Part shown: positions 8,473-15,908 of the stretch, in pieces
How positions within the stretch are numbered: position 1 is the first letter of the stretch
Layout: each line of letters begins with the position of its first letter
NCBI RefSeq assembly: GCF_013184495.1
Contig: NZ_JAAOIY010000001.1
Span: 558,001-622,000, forward strand
Length of the DNA: 64,000 nucleotides
Direction: 5' to 3'
Origin: Sporosarcina jiandibaonis
Lineage (GTDB): Bacteria; Bacillota; Bacilli; Bacillales_A; Planococcaceae
Program-made: the position numbers and the translations under genes
The notes under the pieces: model-generated
The model's input: only the letters and a program-made list of their open reading frames with translations
Databases searched by the model: none
What the model was told of the DNA's origin: nothing

Positions 8473-9147
8473 TTAGTCTCGGCTTGTGAAAATCAAGAGA
8501 AGACGTACTAACTCAAGTACTGCAACTGCTGCTGCCGCGACATATGTCATTGCCGCTGCACTTAGCACTTTTTTCGCGTGCGCCTCTTCTTCGTTTCGAA
8601 TGATACCAAGCGTGACGATTTGATTCATCGCTCGACTAGAAGCATTGAATTCTACGGGCAATGTAACGATTTGAAAAACAACGCCTACTGCAAGAAGTGC
8701 AATCCCGATTCCAAGTAAAGAGTTCATACTTGAAAAAATAAGACCAATCATGATGAAAACCCATGAAGCATTCGATGTAAGGCTGGCTACCGGAACTAAA
8801 CGGTGGCGTAGACGCAAAAAGGAATATGCTTCTTTGTCTTGAATCGCATGACCAACTTCATGTGCTGCAACCGCCGTGCCCGCTACTGAAGCCTCGTGGT
8901 AGTTATGAGTAGAAAGGGCGACGACTTTAGTGACTGGATTATAATGATCACTCAAAAATCCTTTTGACTCAACGACTTTTACATTTTGCAATCCGTTTTG
9001 ATCTAATATTAACCGAGCAGCTTGTGCGCCGGTCATGCCAGATGTCGAACGAATTTTCGAATATTTATTGTACGTGCTTTTTACTTTGAATTGTGCGTAC
9101 AACGGCAATATGATAATTATCGCCAAGTAAATTAGATAAGAACCCAT
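8473..9147 (-). CDS. YugP-type neutral zinc metallopeptidase (membrane)
   Basis: Predicted membrane-bound zinc protease of the family that includes B. subtilis YugP. An N-terminal membrane segment (about residues 3-18) is followed by VAAHEVGHAIQDKEAYSFLR, a HEXXH zinc site, at about residues 95-114. Two or three hydrophobic segments (WVFIMIGLIF, LLGIGIALLAVGVVFQIVTL, and the C-terminal alanine-rich helix) follow, with FNASSRAMN between them providing a further conserved acid/Asn region. Length 224 aa is typical. In B. subtilis ypjB sits between ypjC and ypjA; here this unrelated peptidase gene takes that place. Substrate unknown. Confidence 0.8.
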   Translation of the reverse strand: MGSYLIYLAIIIILPLYAQFKVKSTYNKYSKIRSTSGMTGAQAARLILDQNGLQNVKVVESKGFLSDHYNPVTKVVALSTHNYHEASVAGTAVAAHEVGHAIQDKEAYSFLRLRHRLVPVASLTSNASWVFIMIGLIFSSMNSLLGIGIALLAVGVVFQIVTLPVEFNASSRAMNQIVTLGIIRNEEEAHAKKVLSAAAMTYVAAAAVAVLELVRLLLIFTSRD

Positions 9148-9216
9148 TTCTGCATTTCCTCCTCTTTTATCTCTATCCTTATTTTATATCGCAATAGAAC
9201 ACATCGCAACTATTTG

Positions 9217-9819
9217 CTATGACGATATGGTCGTTCGAACTCGTTTATGCCATACGAAATAAGCGATAGCGATACAAGCAATTGAAAGCCAGAATGTAAA
9301 ATAACCGATTTGATTGCTGTACTGTTCTAAATTACTGTAAATCGGCATTTGGCCGAAAACATAATCGATGACATCATTATGCAATGTCCAAATCGCGGCG
9401 AGCGCAATATGACCAAACCTGAATTTATAAAACGGAATATATAAGATCGCTTGGACTGCCATCGCAAAATGAGAAGTGATTAGCATCCAACCAACCCAAC
9501 CAATGGACCCCGTTTCAATAAGGGTCAACAAATTCATGACGACTGCCCAAAGGCCATATTTGACAAGCGTGATGAGAGCTAAAGCTTCAATTAATTTAAA
9601 GTTTCGATTAATCAACCAACCAATAATCGCTAGCGTGAAAAACAAGCTGGCAGTCGGACTGTCAGGAACAAAAATCCAGTATTTCGGTTCGGTAATTACC
9701 AATTGCCACTTATACCAATCATACCCGTAAACTGTGCCCGTCAAATTCACAAAAAGTAACAACCAGAGAAAGGATTTATGCGATAGTACGAGCCAAATTC
9801 TTGATAACAAAGTCATCAT
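9217..9819 (-). CDS. ypjA: DUF1405 membrane protein YpjA
   Basis: Multi-pass membrane protein of the DUF1405 family; function unknown. Residues 1-200 contain about six hydrophobic helices (for example FLWLLLFVNLTGTVYGY and ASLFFTLAIIGWLI), and the family signature DWYKWQL...PDSPTASLFF is clear. I start at the ATG at 9819 (followed by a second ATG) because GGAGAG lies 8 bases upstream; an upstream ATG at 9855 lacks a site. It lies 68 bases after the qcrC stop, with a terminator between. Its conserved position next to qcrABC suggests a link with respiration, but that is inference. Confidence 0.8.
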   Translation of the reverse strand: MMTLLSRIWLVLSHKSFLWLLLFVNLTGTVYGYDWYKWQLVITEPKYWIFVPDSPTASLFFTLAIIGWLINRNFKLIEALALITLVKYGLWAVVMNLLTLIETGSIGWVGWMLITSHFAMAVQAILYIPFYKFRFGHIALAAIWTLHNDVIDYVFGQMPIYSNLEQYSNQIGYFTFWLSIACIAIAYFVWHKRVRTTISS

Positions 9820-9853
9820 ATACACATCTCTCCAAATATTTAACTTTGAGTAC

Positions 9854-9885
9854 AAAAAAAGAGTCAGTTACCTGACTCTTTTTTT
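9854..9885. terminator. terminator after qcrC
   Basis: AAAAAAAGAGTCAG-ttac-CTGACTCTTTTTTT, a perfect 7-bp stem flanked by A and T runs, immediately behind the qcrC stop. It can act on both strands. Confidence 0.9.
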
Positions 9886-9886
9886 A

Positions 9887-10660
9887 TTAATCACTTTTTA
9901 ATTCTGAAATAAATTCTGATAAGATTTTTAATTCTTCATCTGTACCGGACCAATAGCCAGGAGCCATTTTTCCGTTTTCAGTACCGTTTACTGCTATATC
10001 TGCAATTTCTTCTGCAGTTAAGCCAGTATCAACAAGGGTCACACCCATTCCACCTTCGAATGAATCTCCGTGGCAACCGATACATGATGATTCCGCATAA
10101 ATATGATAACCTTCTGATTCCATATCGAACTCTATTTCTTCAACAATTGCACCCTGTCTTTCAGCTAGTTCCCAGTCGTGGTTAGCGACAGATTCCCAAG
10201 TCAAATAGATAAGAGCAGCAACTGAAAGAAGCATGAATGCTGTTGGAAGCGGACGCTTAAATGGACGACGCTCTTTTGTAGTGTCCATGAAAGGAACTAA
10301 CATAAGTGCACCAATAGCTAATCCAGGCATAATAATCGCACCTACGATGTTCCATGGTCCTGATGCAAATTCATATTTCAATAGTTGGTACATTGATAAA
10401 AAGTACCAGTCCGGAACCGGAATATACATTGTATCTGTCGGATCCGCTTGACGCTCAAGCGGAGCTGGATTTGCAAGTGTCAATACTAAATATCCGATTA
10501 AGAAAACCGCACCGATCAACCATTCTTTCAATAAGAAGTTCGGCCAAAAAGCTTCTGTTTTCCCTGGATGTTCTGAGTAATCTTTTGGGACGTTCGGCAT
10601 TTTGTGACTAGCCTTAATGCGAGAATCCCCAACGAATTTCATCCCTTTTCCGCGTTGCAT
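9887..10660 (-). CDS. qcrC: menaquinol:cytochrome c reductase, cytochrome b/c subunit QcrC
   Basis: Third subunit of the Bacillus-type bc complex: the C-terminal part of cytochrome b fused to a membrane-anchored cytochrome c domain. Three hydrophobic helices lie at about 46-66, 105-125 and 140-157 after PVPDWYFLSMYQLLKYEF, the cytochrome b PDWYF signature. The haem c attachment site is CIGCH at residues 193-197, with MAPGYW supplying the likely Met ligand. Length 257 aa matches B. subtilis QcrC. Haem attachment on the outer face requires the ResA/ResB/ResC system encoded at 47-51 kb. Operon qcrA-qcrB-qcrC. Confidence 0.96.
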   Translation of the reverse strand: MQRGKGMKFVGDSRIKASHKMPNVPKDYSEHPGKTEAFWPNFLLKEWLIGAVFLIGYLVLTLANPAPLERQADPTDTMYIPVPDWYFLSMYQLLKYEFASGPWNIVGAIIMPGLAIGALMLVPFMDTTKERRPFKRPLPTAFMLLSVAALIYLTWESVANHDWELAERQGAIVEEIEFDMESEGYHIYAESSCIGCHGDSFEGGMGVTLVDTGLTAEEIADIAVNGTENGKMAPGYWSGTDEELKILSEFISELKSD

Positions 10661-10714
10661 ATATGTCCCCTCCTTTTTTAAATCGTTACACGCTATATGT
10701 ATACTTCTTCAAAA

Positions 10715-11389
10715 TTATAGCGGTCCTGAAATACCTTGTCTTCTTATAAATACAAAGTGTGCCGCAAGCAACCCAAGCAAAGCGGCTGGCAGGAAGAATA
10801 CATGGATTGCGAAAAAGCGCGTTAATGTCTGTGCACCGAGAATTTCAGAATCTCCTGCAAGAAGAATCTTAATTTGTTCCCCAATGAATGGGACGGATCC
10901 CGCAATTTCGATTCCTACTTTCGTAGCGAACAATGCTTTCATATCCCATGGCAATAAGTACCCTGTGAAACCGAGTCCAAGCATCGTAACAAATATTAAG
11001 ACACCTACGATCCAATTCAGTTCACGAGGTTTCTTGTACGAACCTGTAAAGAATACACGCAGCGTATGTAGGAACATCATGACAATGACAAGTGAAGCTC
11101 CCCAGTGATGCATCCCGCGCACAATTTCACCGAATGCTACTTCGTTTTGAAGGTAGTAAACGGATTTCCATGCATTTTCAATATCGGGAGTATAATACAT
11201 TGTCAGGAACATTCCCGACAAAATTTGAATGACAGTAATAAAAAATGTCAATCCTCCAAAACAATAAATGAATGCAGAAAAATGATGTGCAGGGTTTACG
11301 TGCTCAGGTACTTCGTGGTCCGCGATATCGCGCCAAATTGGTGTGATATCTAACCGTTCATCAACCCAATCATAAATTTTGTTTAGCAC
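10715..11389 (-). CDS. qcrB: menaquinol:cytochrome c reductase, cytochrome b subunit QcrB
   Basis: Short cytochrome b (cytochrome b6-like, 4 helices) that oxidises menaquinol in the membrane. HHFSAFIYCFGG, MHHWGASLVIVMMFLHTLRVFFTG and the C-terminal RFFAIHVFFLPAALL carry the haem-ligand histidines. I choose GTG at 11389 as the start: TAGGGGGT lies 9 bases upstream and the protein then begins VLNKIYDWVDERLDITPIW with 224 aa, the B. subtilis length. The earlier in-frame TTG at 11410 lies at that ribosome site. It follows qcrA with a short gap and precedes qcrC. Confidence 0.95.
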   Translation of the reverse strand: MLNKIYDWVDERLDITPIWRDIADHEVPEHVNPAHHFSAFIYCFGGLTFFITVIQILSGMFLTMYYTPDIENAWKSVYYLQNEVAFGEIVRGMHHWGASLVIVMMFLHTLRVFFTGSYKKPRELNWIVGVLIFVTMLGLGFTGYLLPWDMKALFATKVGIEIAGSVPFIGEQIKILLAGDSEILGAQTLTRFFAIHVFFLPAALLGLLAAHFVFIRRQGISGPL

Positions 11390-11412
11390 TTCGGTCGTAC
11401 CCCCTAACAATT

Positions 11413-11919
11413 TTAAACTAATGTGTTCGGTTTCGTTCCTCCAAGATAGAGTAAACCATCTTTCACCATAACTTCATATTCGTCTAGTGGCCCGATAGGC
11501 GGAGTTCCTTTAACGTTGGCACCATTTTTCGTGTACCGGCCTGCGTGGCACGGACAAAAGAATTCATTTGGATGGCCTTCAGATCCCCAGTTAACAGTAC
11601 AACCAAGATGCTTACAAACAGGAGAAAGCGCGATGATTGCATCACCATCTTTATAAACCCATGCTGTATATGATACATCCGATTCATACCAAGCATCTTT
11701 ACGATCTTTAATCGTGTAATCGACACGCACAGGCGTATCTGTAAGCTCGTCCACTTTTTGCGGTGTTGGTGTGAAATCTCCTATGCCGGATTTTTGCAAT
11801 ACTGGATCGACTGCGAAACGAAGCATCGGCATTAATGTTCCGGAAATCATGAAACCACCGACCCCCATAAGCGAATAACTAAGGAATTGGCGTCTTGACA
11901 CTCGATTCTTACTCATCAT
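11413..11919 (-). CDS. qcrA: menaquinol:cytochrome c reductase, Rieske iron-sulfur subunit QcrA
   Basis: Rieske [2Fe-2S] subunit that passes electrons from menaquinol to the c-type haem. The N terminus has SRRQFLSYS (residues 8-16), a twin-arginine export signal, followed by a hydrophobic anchor. Cluster ligands are in CKHLGC (102-107) and CPCH (122-125): Cys102, His104, Cys122, His125, with Cys107-Cys124 as the expected disulfide. Length 168 aa is typical. First gene of qcrABC; a good sigma-A promoter and a conserved upstream motif lie within 140 bases of the start. Confidence 0.96.
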   Translation of the reverse strand: MMSKNRVSRRQFLSYSLMGVGGFMISGTLMPMLRFAVDPVLQKSGIGDFTPTPQKVDELTDTPVRVDYTIKDRKDAWYESDVSYTAWVYKDGDAIIALSPVCKHLGCTVNWGSEGHPNEFFCPCHAGRYTKNGANVKGTPPIGPLDEYEVMVKDGLLYLGGTKPNTLV

Positions 11920-11988
11920 TTCCCTCCTCTAACTTAAAGGTCAGTCCAACGGACAAACTTTTGCTAAATGTAATACTAGGACACTTCT

Positions 11989-12017
11989 ATGATATCTTAA
12001 TCATCCAGGAAATTCAA
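11989..12017 (-). promoter_or_regulatory. sigma-A promoter of qcrABC
   Basis: On minus, TTGAAT (12017-12012) is followed after exactly 17 bases by TATCAT (11994-11989). Four and five of six positions match the consensus. It lies about 70 bases before the qcrA start codon. Confidence 0.6.
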
Positions 12018-12040
12018 TCTAACATGACATAGTAAAACGA

Positions 12041-12058
12041 AATTTGTGAACAAATTAC
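12041..12058. promoter_or_regulatory. inverted repeat upstream of qcrA, candidate ResD-type site
   Basis: On plus, AATTTGTGAACAAATT is a perfect palindrome with 7-base arms and a GA centre, continued by AC. It lies about 60 bases upstream of the qcrA -10, a position suited to an activator. The 14 bases from 12045 match a copy upstream of resA (50742-50755) in 13 of 14 positions. TTGTGAA resembles the half-site reported for ResD; that assignment is inference. Confidence 0.45.
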
Positions 12059-12132
12059 GAATTTTATCCCATATCAACAAAGAATTATGTAAATTCGCGA
12101 ATTAGAAATGAACTGGAATCGAAATCCCAACT

Positions 12133-12576
12133 TCATTCAGTCCATTTTTTTGTCAAAAGTGGCAGGACTTGTCTAAGTTGATCTTCGATTATTTTTTGCC
12201 GTAACTGTTTGTCCATACTCTCCAATGGAATAGAAGGTAACCAAATCACATTCTCCAGTTTACTTGATGTCCAATTCGAATCAGTCGTTAAATAAAATAC
12301 ATGTTTAAAACTCAGTAGACTAATATCCTTTTGTAAAGTTTCAGTTAAAATCTCCAAATCCATTGATTGTGTATGAGAAAACGGCGGAAGTAACATGATC
12401 CGACCTTTAAATTGGTTTTCTATAAAAGTAGAAAGATACATAAGAAATTCGGTTGAAGACGAACTGCTCTTCATGTTTTCTGGATTCGTTTCGAGTTTTA
12501 GAAGCGGAACGAGAAGTGTATCAATATATTCTTTTTGCTGAATGTAAGTATCCATATCGTTTGGATTCCAATTCAT
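12133..12576 (-). CDS. ypiF: DUF2487 protein YpiF
   Basis: Soluble protein of the DUF2487 family, function unknown. It begins MNWNPNDMDTYIQQKEYIDT and has no membrane segment; the core contains alternating strands and helices (GRIMLLPPFS, HVFYLTTDS, ENVIWLPSIPLE) as in a small alpha/beta fold. The 147 aa length agrees with B. subtilis YpiF, which lies between ypiB and qcrA just as here. A hairpin terminator separates it from ypiB, so it may have its own promoter. Confidence 0.75.
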   Translation of the reverse strand: MNWNPNDMDTYIQQKEYIDTLLVPLLKLETNPENMKSSSSSTEFLMYLSTFIENQFKGRIMLLPPFSHTQSMDLEILTETLQKDISLLSFKHVFYLTTDSNWTSSKLENVIWLPSIPLESMDKQLRQKIIEDQLRQVLPLLTKKWTE

Positions 12577-12598
12577 TATTATATCCCCCTGACAAAGT

Positions 12599-12631
12599 GA
12601 AAAATGACTCCATCAAAATCGATGGAGTCAC
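12599..12631 (-). terminator. intrinsic terminator after ypiB
   Basis: On minus, TGACTCCATC-gatttt-GATGGAGTCA, a perfect 10-bp stem, followed by TTTTTC. The stem begins at the ypiB stop codon. Confidence 0.85.
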
Positions 12632-13182
12632 AAATTCCCCTTCACTTTTGATTCATTTAATAAAGTTGAAAGGGCGAGAAAACGCTCTTTATCGTTTGTA
12701 TCAAGCGCCTCATTTATACCTTTCATCAATGTTTCCTTAGTCATTGCAGCGATACTTTCCTCAACTAGCCGTTCAGCAGTTTTCCGATCTACTTCACTCA
12801 CTTGCAAATACGATGGAAGAAAAGGATTTTCTTCCCGAACACTTGCGTAGTGCGGACATGAGTGATTATTAGGGAAGTTTAACTGAATATACATCTTTTC
12901 ATCCTCATGAAGTCGTAAATCATGAAATGATTTTTCAGCATCGGCTGTCATTAAATTACCTTTATAAAATCTGAATGGAATACTTTCTGATTTCGTTGTC
13001 GAAATAATCATAGCACGCGGGCAATAATGAGCTTCATCTGTAAAGTGAACGTTTTGTAGAATTTGCTCATGACTTAGAAGATAATTCAAAATCCATACAC
13101 ATTCACGACGCTTTAATTTGTACCGCTTTAAAAACCACCGGACAAACTCCTTTTTCGTAGCGACAGGAACCATGGCCGTCAT
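12628..13182 (-). CDS. reoY: UPF0302 protein YpiB / ReoY
   Basis: Member of the UPF0302 family. In Listeria the family member ReoY is required, with ReoM, for ClpCP-dependent degradation of MurA, so it links peptidoglycan precursor supply to proteolysis; the same role here is inferred from homology. Marks: KKEFVRWFLKRYKLKRRECVWILNYL near the N terminus, HFTDEAHYCPRAM, and a helical C-terminal IDEAL-like segment (TLMKGINEALDTNDKERF). Length 184 aa is normal. It lies 1 base from ypiA, so the two are cotranscribed. Confidence 0.82.
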   Translation of the reverse strand: MTAMVPVATKKEFVRWFLKRYKLKRRECVWILNYLLSHEQILQNVHFTDEAHYCPRAMIISTTKSESIPFRFYKGNLMTADAEKSFHDLRLHEDEKMYIQLNFPNNHSCPHYASVREENPFLPSYLQVSEVDRKTAERLVEESIAAMTKETLMKGINEALDTNDKERFLALSTLLNESKVKGNL

Positions 13183-13183
13183 A

Positions 13184-14449
13184 TCACACCTCCTCGTCAG
13201 TTTGCGCTTCGAGAAATGCTCTCCAATTTTGATCGTCTGGAAATAGAGTTACCAGCTGCTCTACTACTTCTACTGCTTTACCGCGTTTTCCTTCTTCAAT
13301 AAGAAAACTTGCGTATTTTGAAAGAAATTCGTAATCGTCCTTCATCTCACTATATGCCTTGACAAATGAATCGTATGCCTTTTTAAATTGATCCGTTCTC
13401 TCATAAGCATATGCTAAAAATGCATTTAATAACGGTATATCTATATTTTCTTCTCTGGCAAATGCAAGCAATTCGATTAAATCTTCATCTCGCTCGTTTT
13501 CATTATAGAGTGATGCCAAAGTGATTAATGCCTCAACATATTCAGGATCAAGTGCAAGCGCATCTTTCAAATGTTGTTCAGCCTCATCCGGCCTTCCTAA
13601 TTTTAATGCGCACTTTCCCGCAGAAAGCTGAAGTTCTTTATCAAATTCATCCCTATTAATACCTTTTTGGAACATTTTATAAGCTTTTTCTTCATTGCCG
13701 GCTAGTTGCATCGCCTTGCCTGCTAGCATATAAGCCGAATAATAATCCGGATCGATATCAATCAGTTCATTCAGTAACGGGACTGCTTTAGTAGCTTCCC
13801 CGAGTTGGTAGTATGCAAAGGCAGCGCCAAAAAGCGTATCTGGTAGCCTTTTCTCTTCCAACAGCTCTTCATAATATGGAATTGATTGTTCATATGCGGC
13901 GCCAGCACTATAGGTTTCTGCCAATCGGGAAGAGATGCTGACATCACCGATTTTTTCTACCTCTTCTTTCAACTCGGAATAGAAGCGGGCGGCTTCGCTA
14001 AATTTGCCTGAGTCTAATAATAGTTCTGCATAGGCAAAACGAATGATTGGCTCATTCGGAAGAAGTGTATAGGCTTCTTTAACCTTGCTAAGCGCGGTTT
14101 CTGCCAGCCCTGTCATCTGGTAATAATCGGCAAGTGCCAAAAGAGCCTGAACGTATTCTTCATCCTGAGGTTTTATTTCCGAGAGTAGCAATAATGCTTC
14201 ATCTTCTTTATCGAGTTCAATTAAGATATTTGCGCGATCAATTTTCAATTGTGCCTCATCGGGTAAATGATTAAGCAATGTCTCGTATAGATAATCAGCT
14301 TCACCTAAAAAACCATAAGATGCAAAAAGGGCGGCAGCCTCATAAAGCATATCAAGGTCTGTAGATTTTGCTAATTTATCTATAAAGGTATCAAGCGCTT
14401 CGACATCACCTTCTTGGATGAATCGTTCAATTTTTTGTAACTGTTCCAT
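13184..14449 (-). CDS. ypiA: tetratricopeptide-repeat protein YpiA
   Basis: Soluble, acidic protein built almost entirely of helical TPR units, for example EAALLLSEIKPQ-like and DEAEQHLKDALALDPEYVEAL segments spaced about 34 residues. No catalytic motif is visible; it is presumably a protein-binding scaffold. The start at 14449 is chosen because AGGTG lies 6 bases upstream and the protein then opens MEQLQKIERFIQEGDVEALD; the longer upstream frame has an unlike, Cys-rich sequence. Length is 421 aa. It is followed by ypiB after 1 base, as in B. subtilis. Confidence 0.8.
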   Translation of the reverse strand: MEQLQKIERFIQEGDVEALDTFIDKLAKSTDLDMLYEAAALFASYGFLGEADYLYETLLNHLPDEAQLKIDRANILIELDKEDEALLLLSEIKPQDEEYVQALLALADYYQMTGLAETALSKVKEAYTLLPNEPIIRFAYAELLLDSGKFSEAARFYSELKEEVEKIGDVSISSRLAETYSAGAAYEQSIPYYEELLEEKRLPDTLFGAAFAYYQLGEATKAVPLLNELIDIDPDYYSAYMLAGKAMQLAGNEEKAYKMFQKGINRDEFDKELQLSAGKCALKLGRPDEAEQHLKDALALDPEYVEALITLASLYNENERDEDLIELLAFAREENIDIPLLNAFLAYAYERTDQFKKAYDSFVKAYSEMKDDYEFLSKYASFLIEEGKRGKAVEVVEQLVTLFPDDQNWRAFLEAQTDEEV

Positions 14450-14565
14450 ATTTTCACCTGTTCTTTCACAATGTATACATTCAATTCGCAGTCTTGCGTG
14501 CAGGAAGCAATTTTTACGTATGGCCTTCAAAGACTGATCCAATGTGTAGTTTGGAGGATACACGT

Positions 14566-14600
14566 GTTTTTTGAACGCATAGTGCGTGCATTCAAAAAAC
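14566..14600. other. 14-bp hairpin across the aroA stop codon
   Basis: GTTTTTTGAACGCA and TGCATTCAAAAAAC pair over 14 bp (one G.U) around a 7-base loop. The stem includes the last codons and stop of aroA. Because the U run lies in the 5' arm and the A run in the 3' arm on both strands, it is not a standard intrinsic terminator. Confidence 0.6.
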
Positions 14601-15896
14601 TCGGGTTATCTCTTCCAAGTCCTCAAAGAATGTTGGGTATGAAATATCAATACACGCAGAATCTTTAATGGTAATCGGTTCTGTAGTTATTAGCGAGGCT
14701 ATTGCAGCCATCATTCCTAATCGGTGGTCGCCGTATGAATCCATGGTGCCTCCTCTTAGTGCAGTTGGTCCGTGAATAATCATACCATCAACCGTTGCTT
14801 CTATATTCGCGCCAAGCTTTGATAACTCATTTGTTACTGCAGCAATTCGATCGGTTTCTTTCACGCGAAGTTCCGAAGCATCTTTAATAATCGTAGTGCC
14901 CGCTGCTTGCGTAGCAAGTAAGGCGATTATTGGCAGTTCATCAATTAGACGCGGAATTAGCGCTCCGCTTATTTCTGTAGGGATTAGTTTATTATATGCA
15001 ATTGTTACGGTTCCGGAACGCTCGCCATTAACGTCAGACTCATTCATCACATTCACGTCTACACCCATGTTCTGCAAGACATCGAGAATACCAGAACGCG
15101 TAGGATTAAGTCCAAGATTTGTAAATGTTATCGAACTGCCTTCAACCAACGCAGCAGCAACCATGAAAAATGCAGCAGACGATATATCTCCCGGAACATG
15201 TACATCTTTTCCAGTGAGGGAATTTCCACCAGTGATGCTTATTTCCCCATTACTTGAATGAACCTTAGCTCCGAAATGGGACAGCATTTGTTCTGTATGG
15301 TCGCGAGATACCGTATTCTCACGGACAATCGTCGTTCCTTCCGCATGTAAACCTGCAAATAGAATTGCAGACTTAACTTGAGCACTTGCAACTGGATTTG
15401 TGTAATCGATAGCTGTCATAGATCCTGCTTCAATTTTTAATGGCAGCAAATCTTTATCGTTTTCACTAGAAATAGATGCCCCCATTGCCCGCAATGGTTT
15501 TGTCACACGATCCATAGGTCTAGCAGACAATGATTCATCACCTGTTAAAACAGCTGAAGAAACTTTGGCACCTGCGAGAATGCCGAGCATCAAACGAGCT
15601 GTTGTACCTGAATTACCTGCGTATAACTCTTCTGTCGGCGTTTTCCAATTATTAATTCCGGGGCTTTCAATTGAAACATCTGTACCTACTCTTTCAATTG
15701 AAACGCCTAGTAGTTTAAAGATGTCGATCGTGCGCAAACAATCTTCACCATCCAGGAATCCAGAAATCTTCGTTTTTCCTTCCGCAATCGAACCCAGCAT
15801 AATCGCTCGATGCGAAATAGATTTATCGCCCGGTACCTCAAGCTTACCTGATACTATAGATTTATTATAATGAATCGTTTTCAAGTTCCCCATCAT
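14592..15896 (-). CDS. aroA: 3-phosphoshikimate 1-carboxyvinyltransferase (EPSP synthase)
   Basis: Transfers enolpyruvyl from PEP to shikimate-3-phosphate, the sixth shikimate step. PGDKSISHRAIMLGSIAEG near residues 22-40 is the shikimate-phosphate binding signature and GNSGTTARLMLGILAG is the PEP-binding loop; GNSGTT rather than GNAGTA places it with class II type enzymes. DELPIIALLATQA and SYGDHRLGMM are also diagnostic. Length 434 aa. The start (ATGATG) has GGAGGG about 6 bases upstream. Known as aroE in B. subtilis. It is the last gene of the aroC-aroB-aroH-hisC-tyrA-aroA cluster. Confidence 0.96.
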   Translation of the reverse strand: MMGNLKTIHYNKSIVSGKLEVPGDKSISHRAIMLGSIAEGKTKISGFLDGEDCLRTIDIFKLLGVSIERVGTDVSIESPGINNWKTPTEELYAGNSGTTARLMLGILAGAKVSSAVLTGDESLSARPMDRVTKPLRAMGASISSENDKDLLPLKIEAGSMTAIDYTNPVASAQVKSAILFAGLHAEGTTIVRENTVSRDHTEQMLSHFGAKVHSSNGEISITGGNSLTGKDVHVPGDISSAAFFMVAAALVEGSSITFTNLGLNPTRSGILDVLQNMGVDVNVMNESDVNGERSGTVTIAYNKLIPTEISGALIPRLIDELPIIALLATQAAGTTIIKDASELRVKETDRIAAVTNELSKLGANIEATVDGMIIHGPTALRGGTMDSYGDHRLGMMAAIASLITTEPITIKDSACIDISYPTFFEDLEEITRVF

Positions 15897-15908
15897 AGAT
15901 CCCTCCAG

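Noticed and set aside
12041-12060. Rex operator upstream of qcrA
   Set aside because: The left half TTGTGAA fits, but the right half (TTACGAA) misses three of seven positions of TTCACAA. A ResD-type site shared with resA explains it better.
14566-14600. Intrinsic terminator of aroA
   Set aside because: The hairpin is strong, but the U run is in the 5' arm on both strands, so it lacks the trailing U tract.
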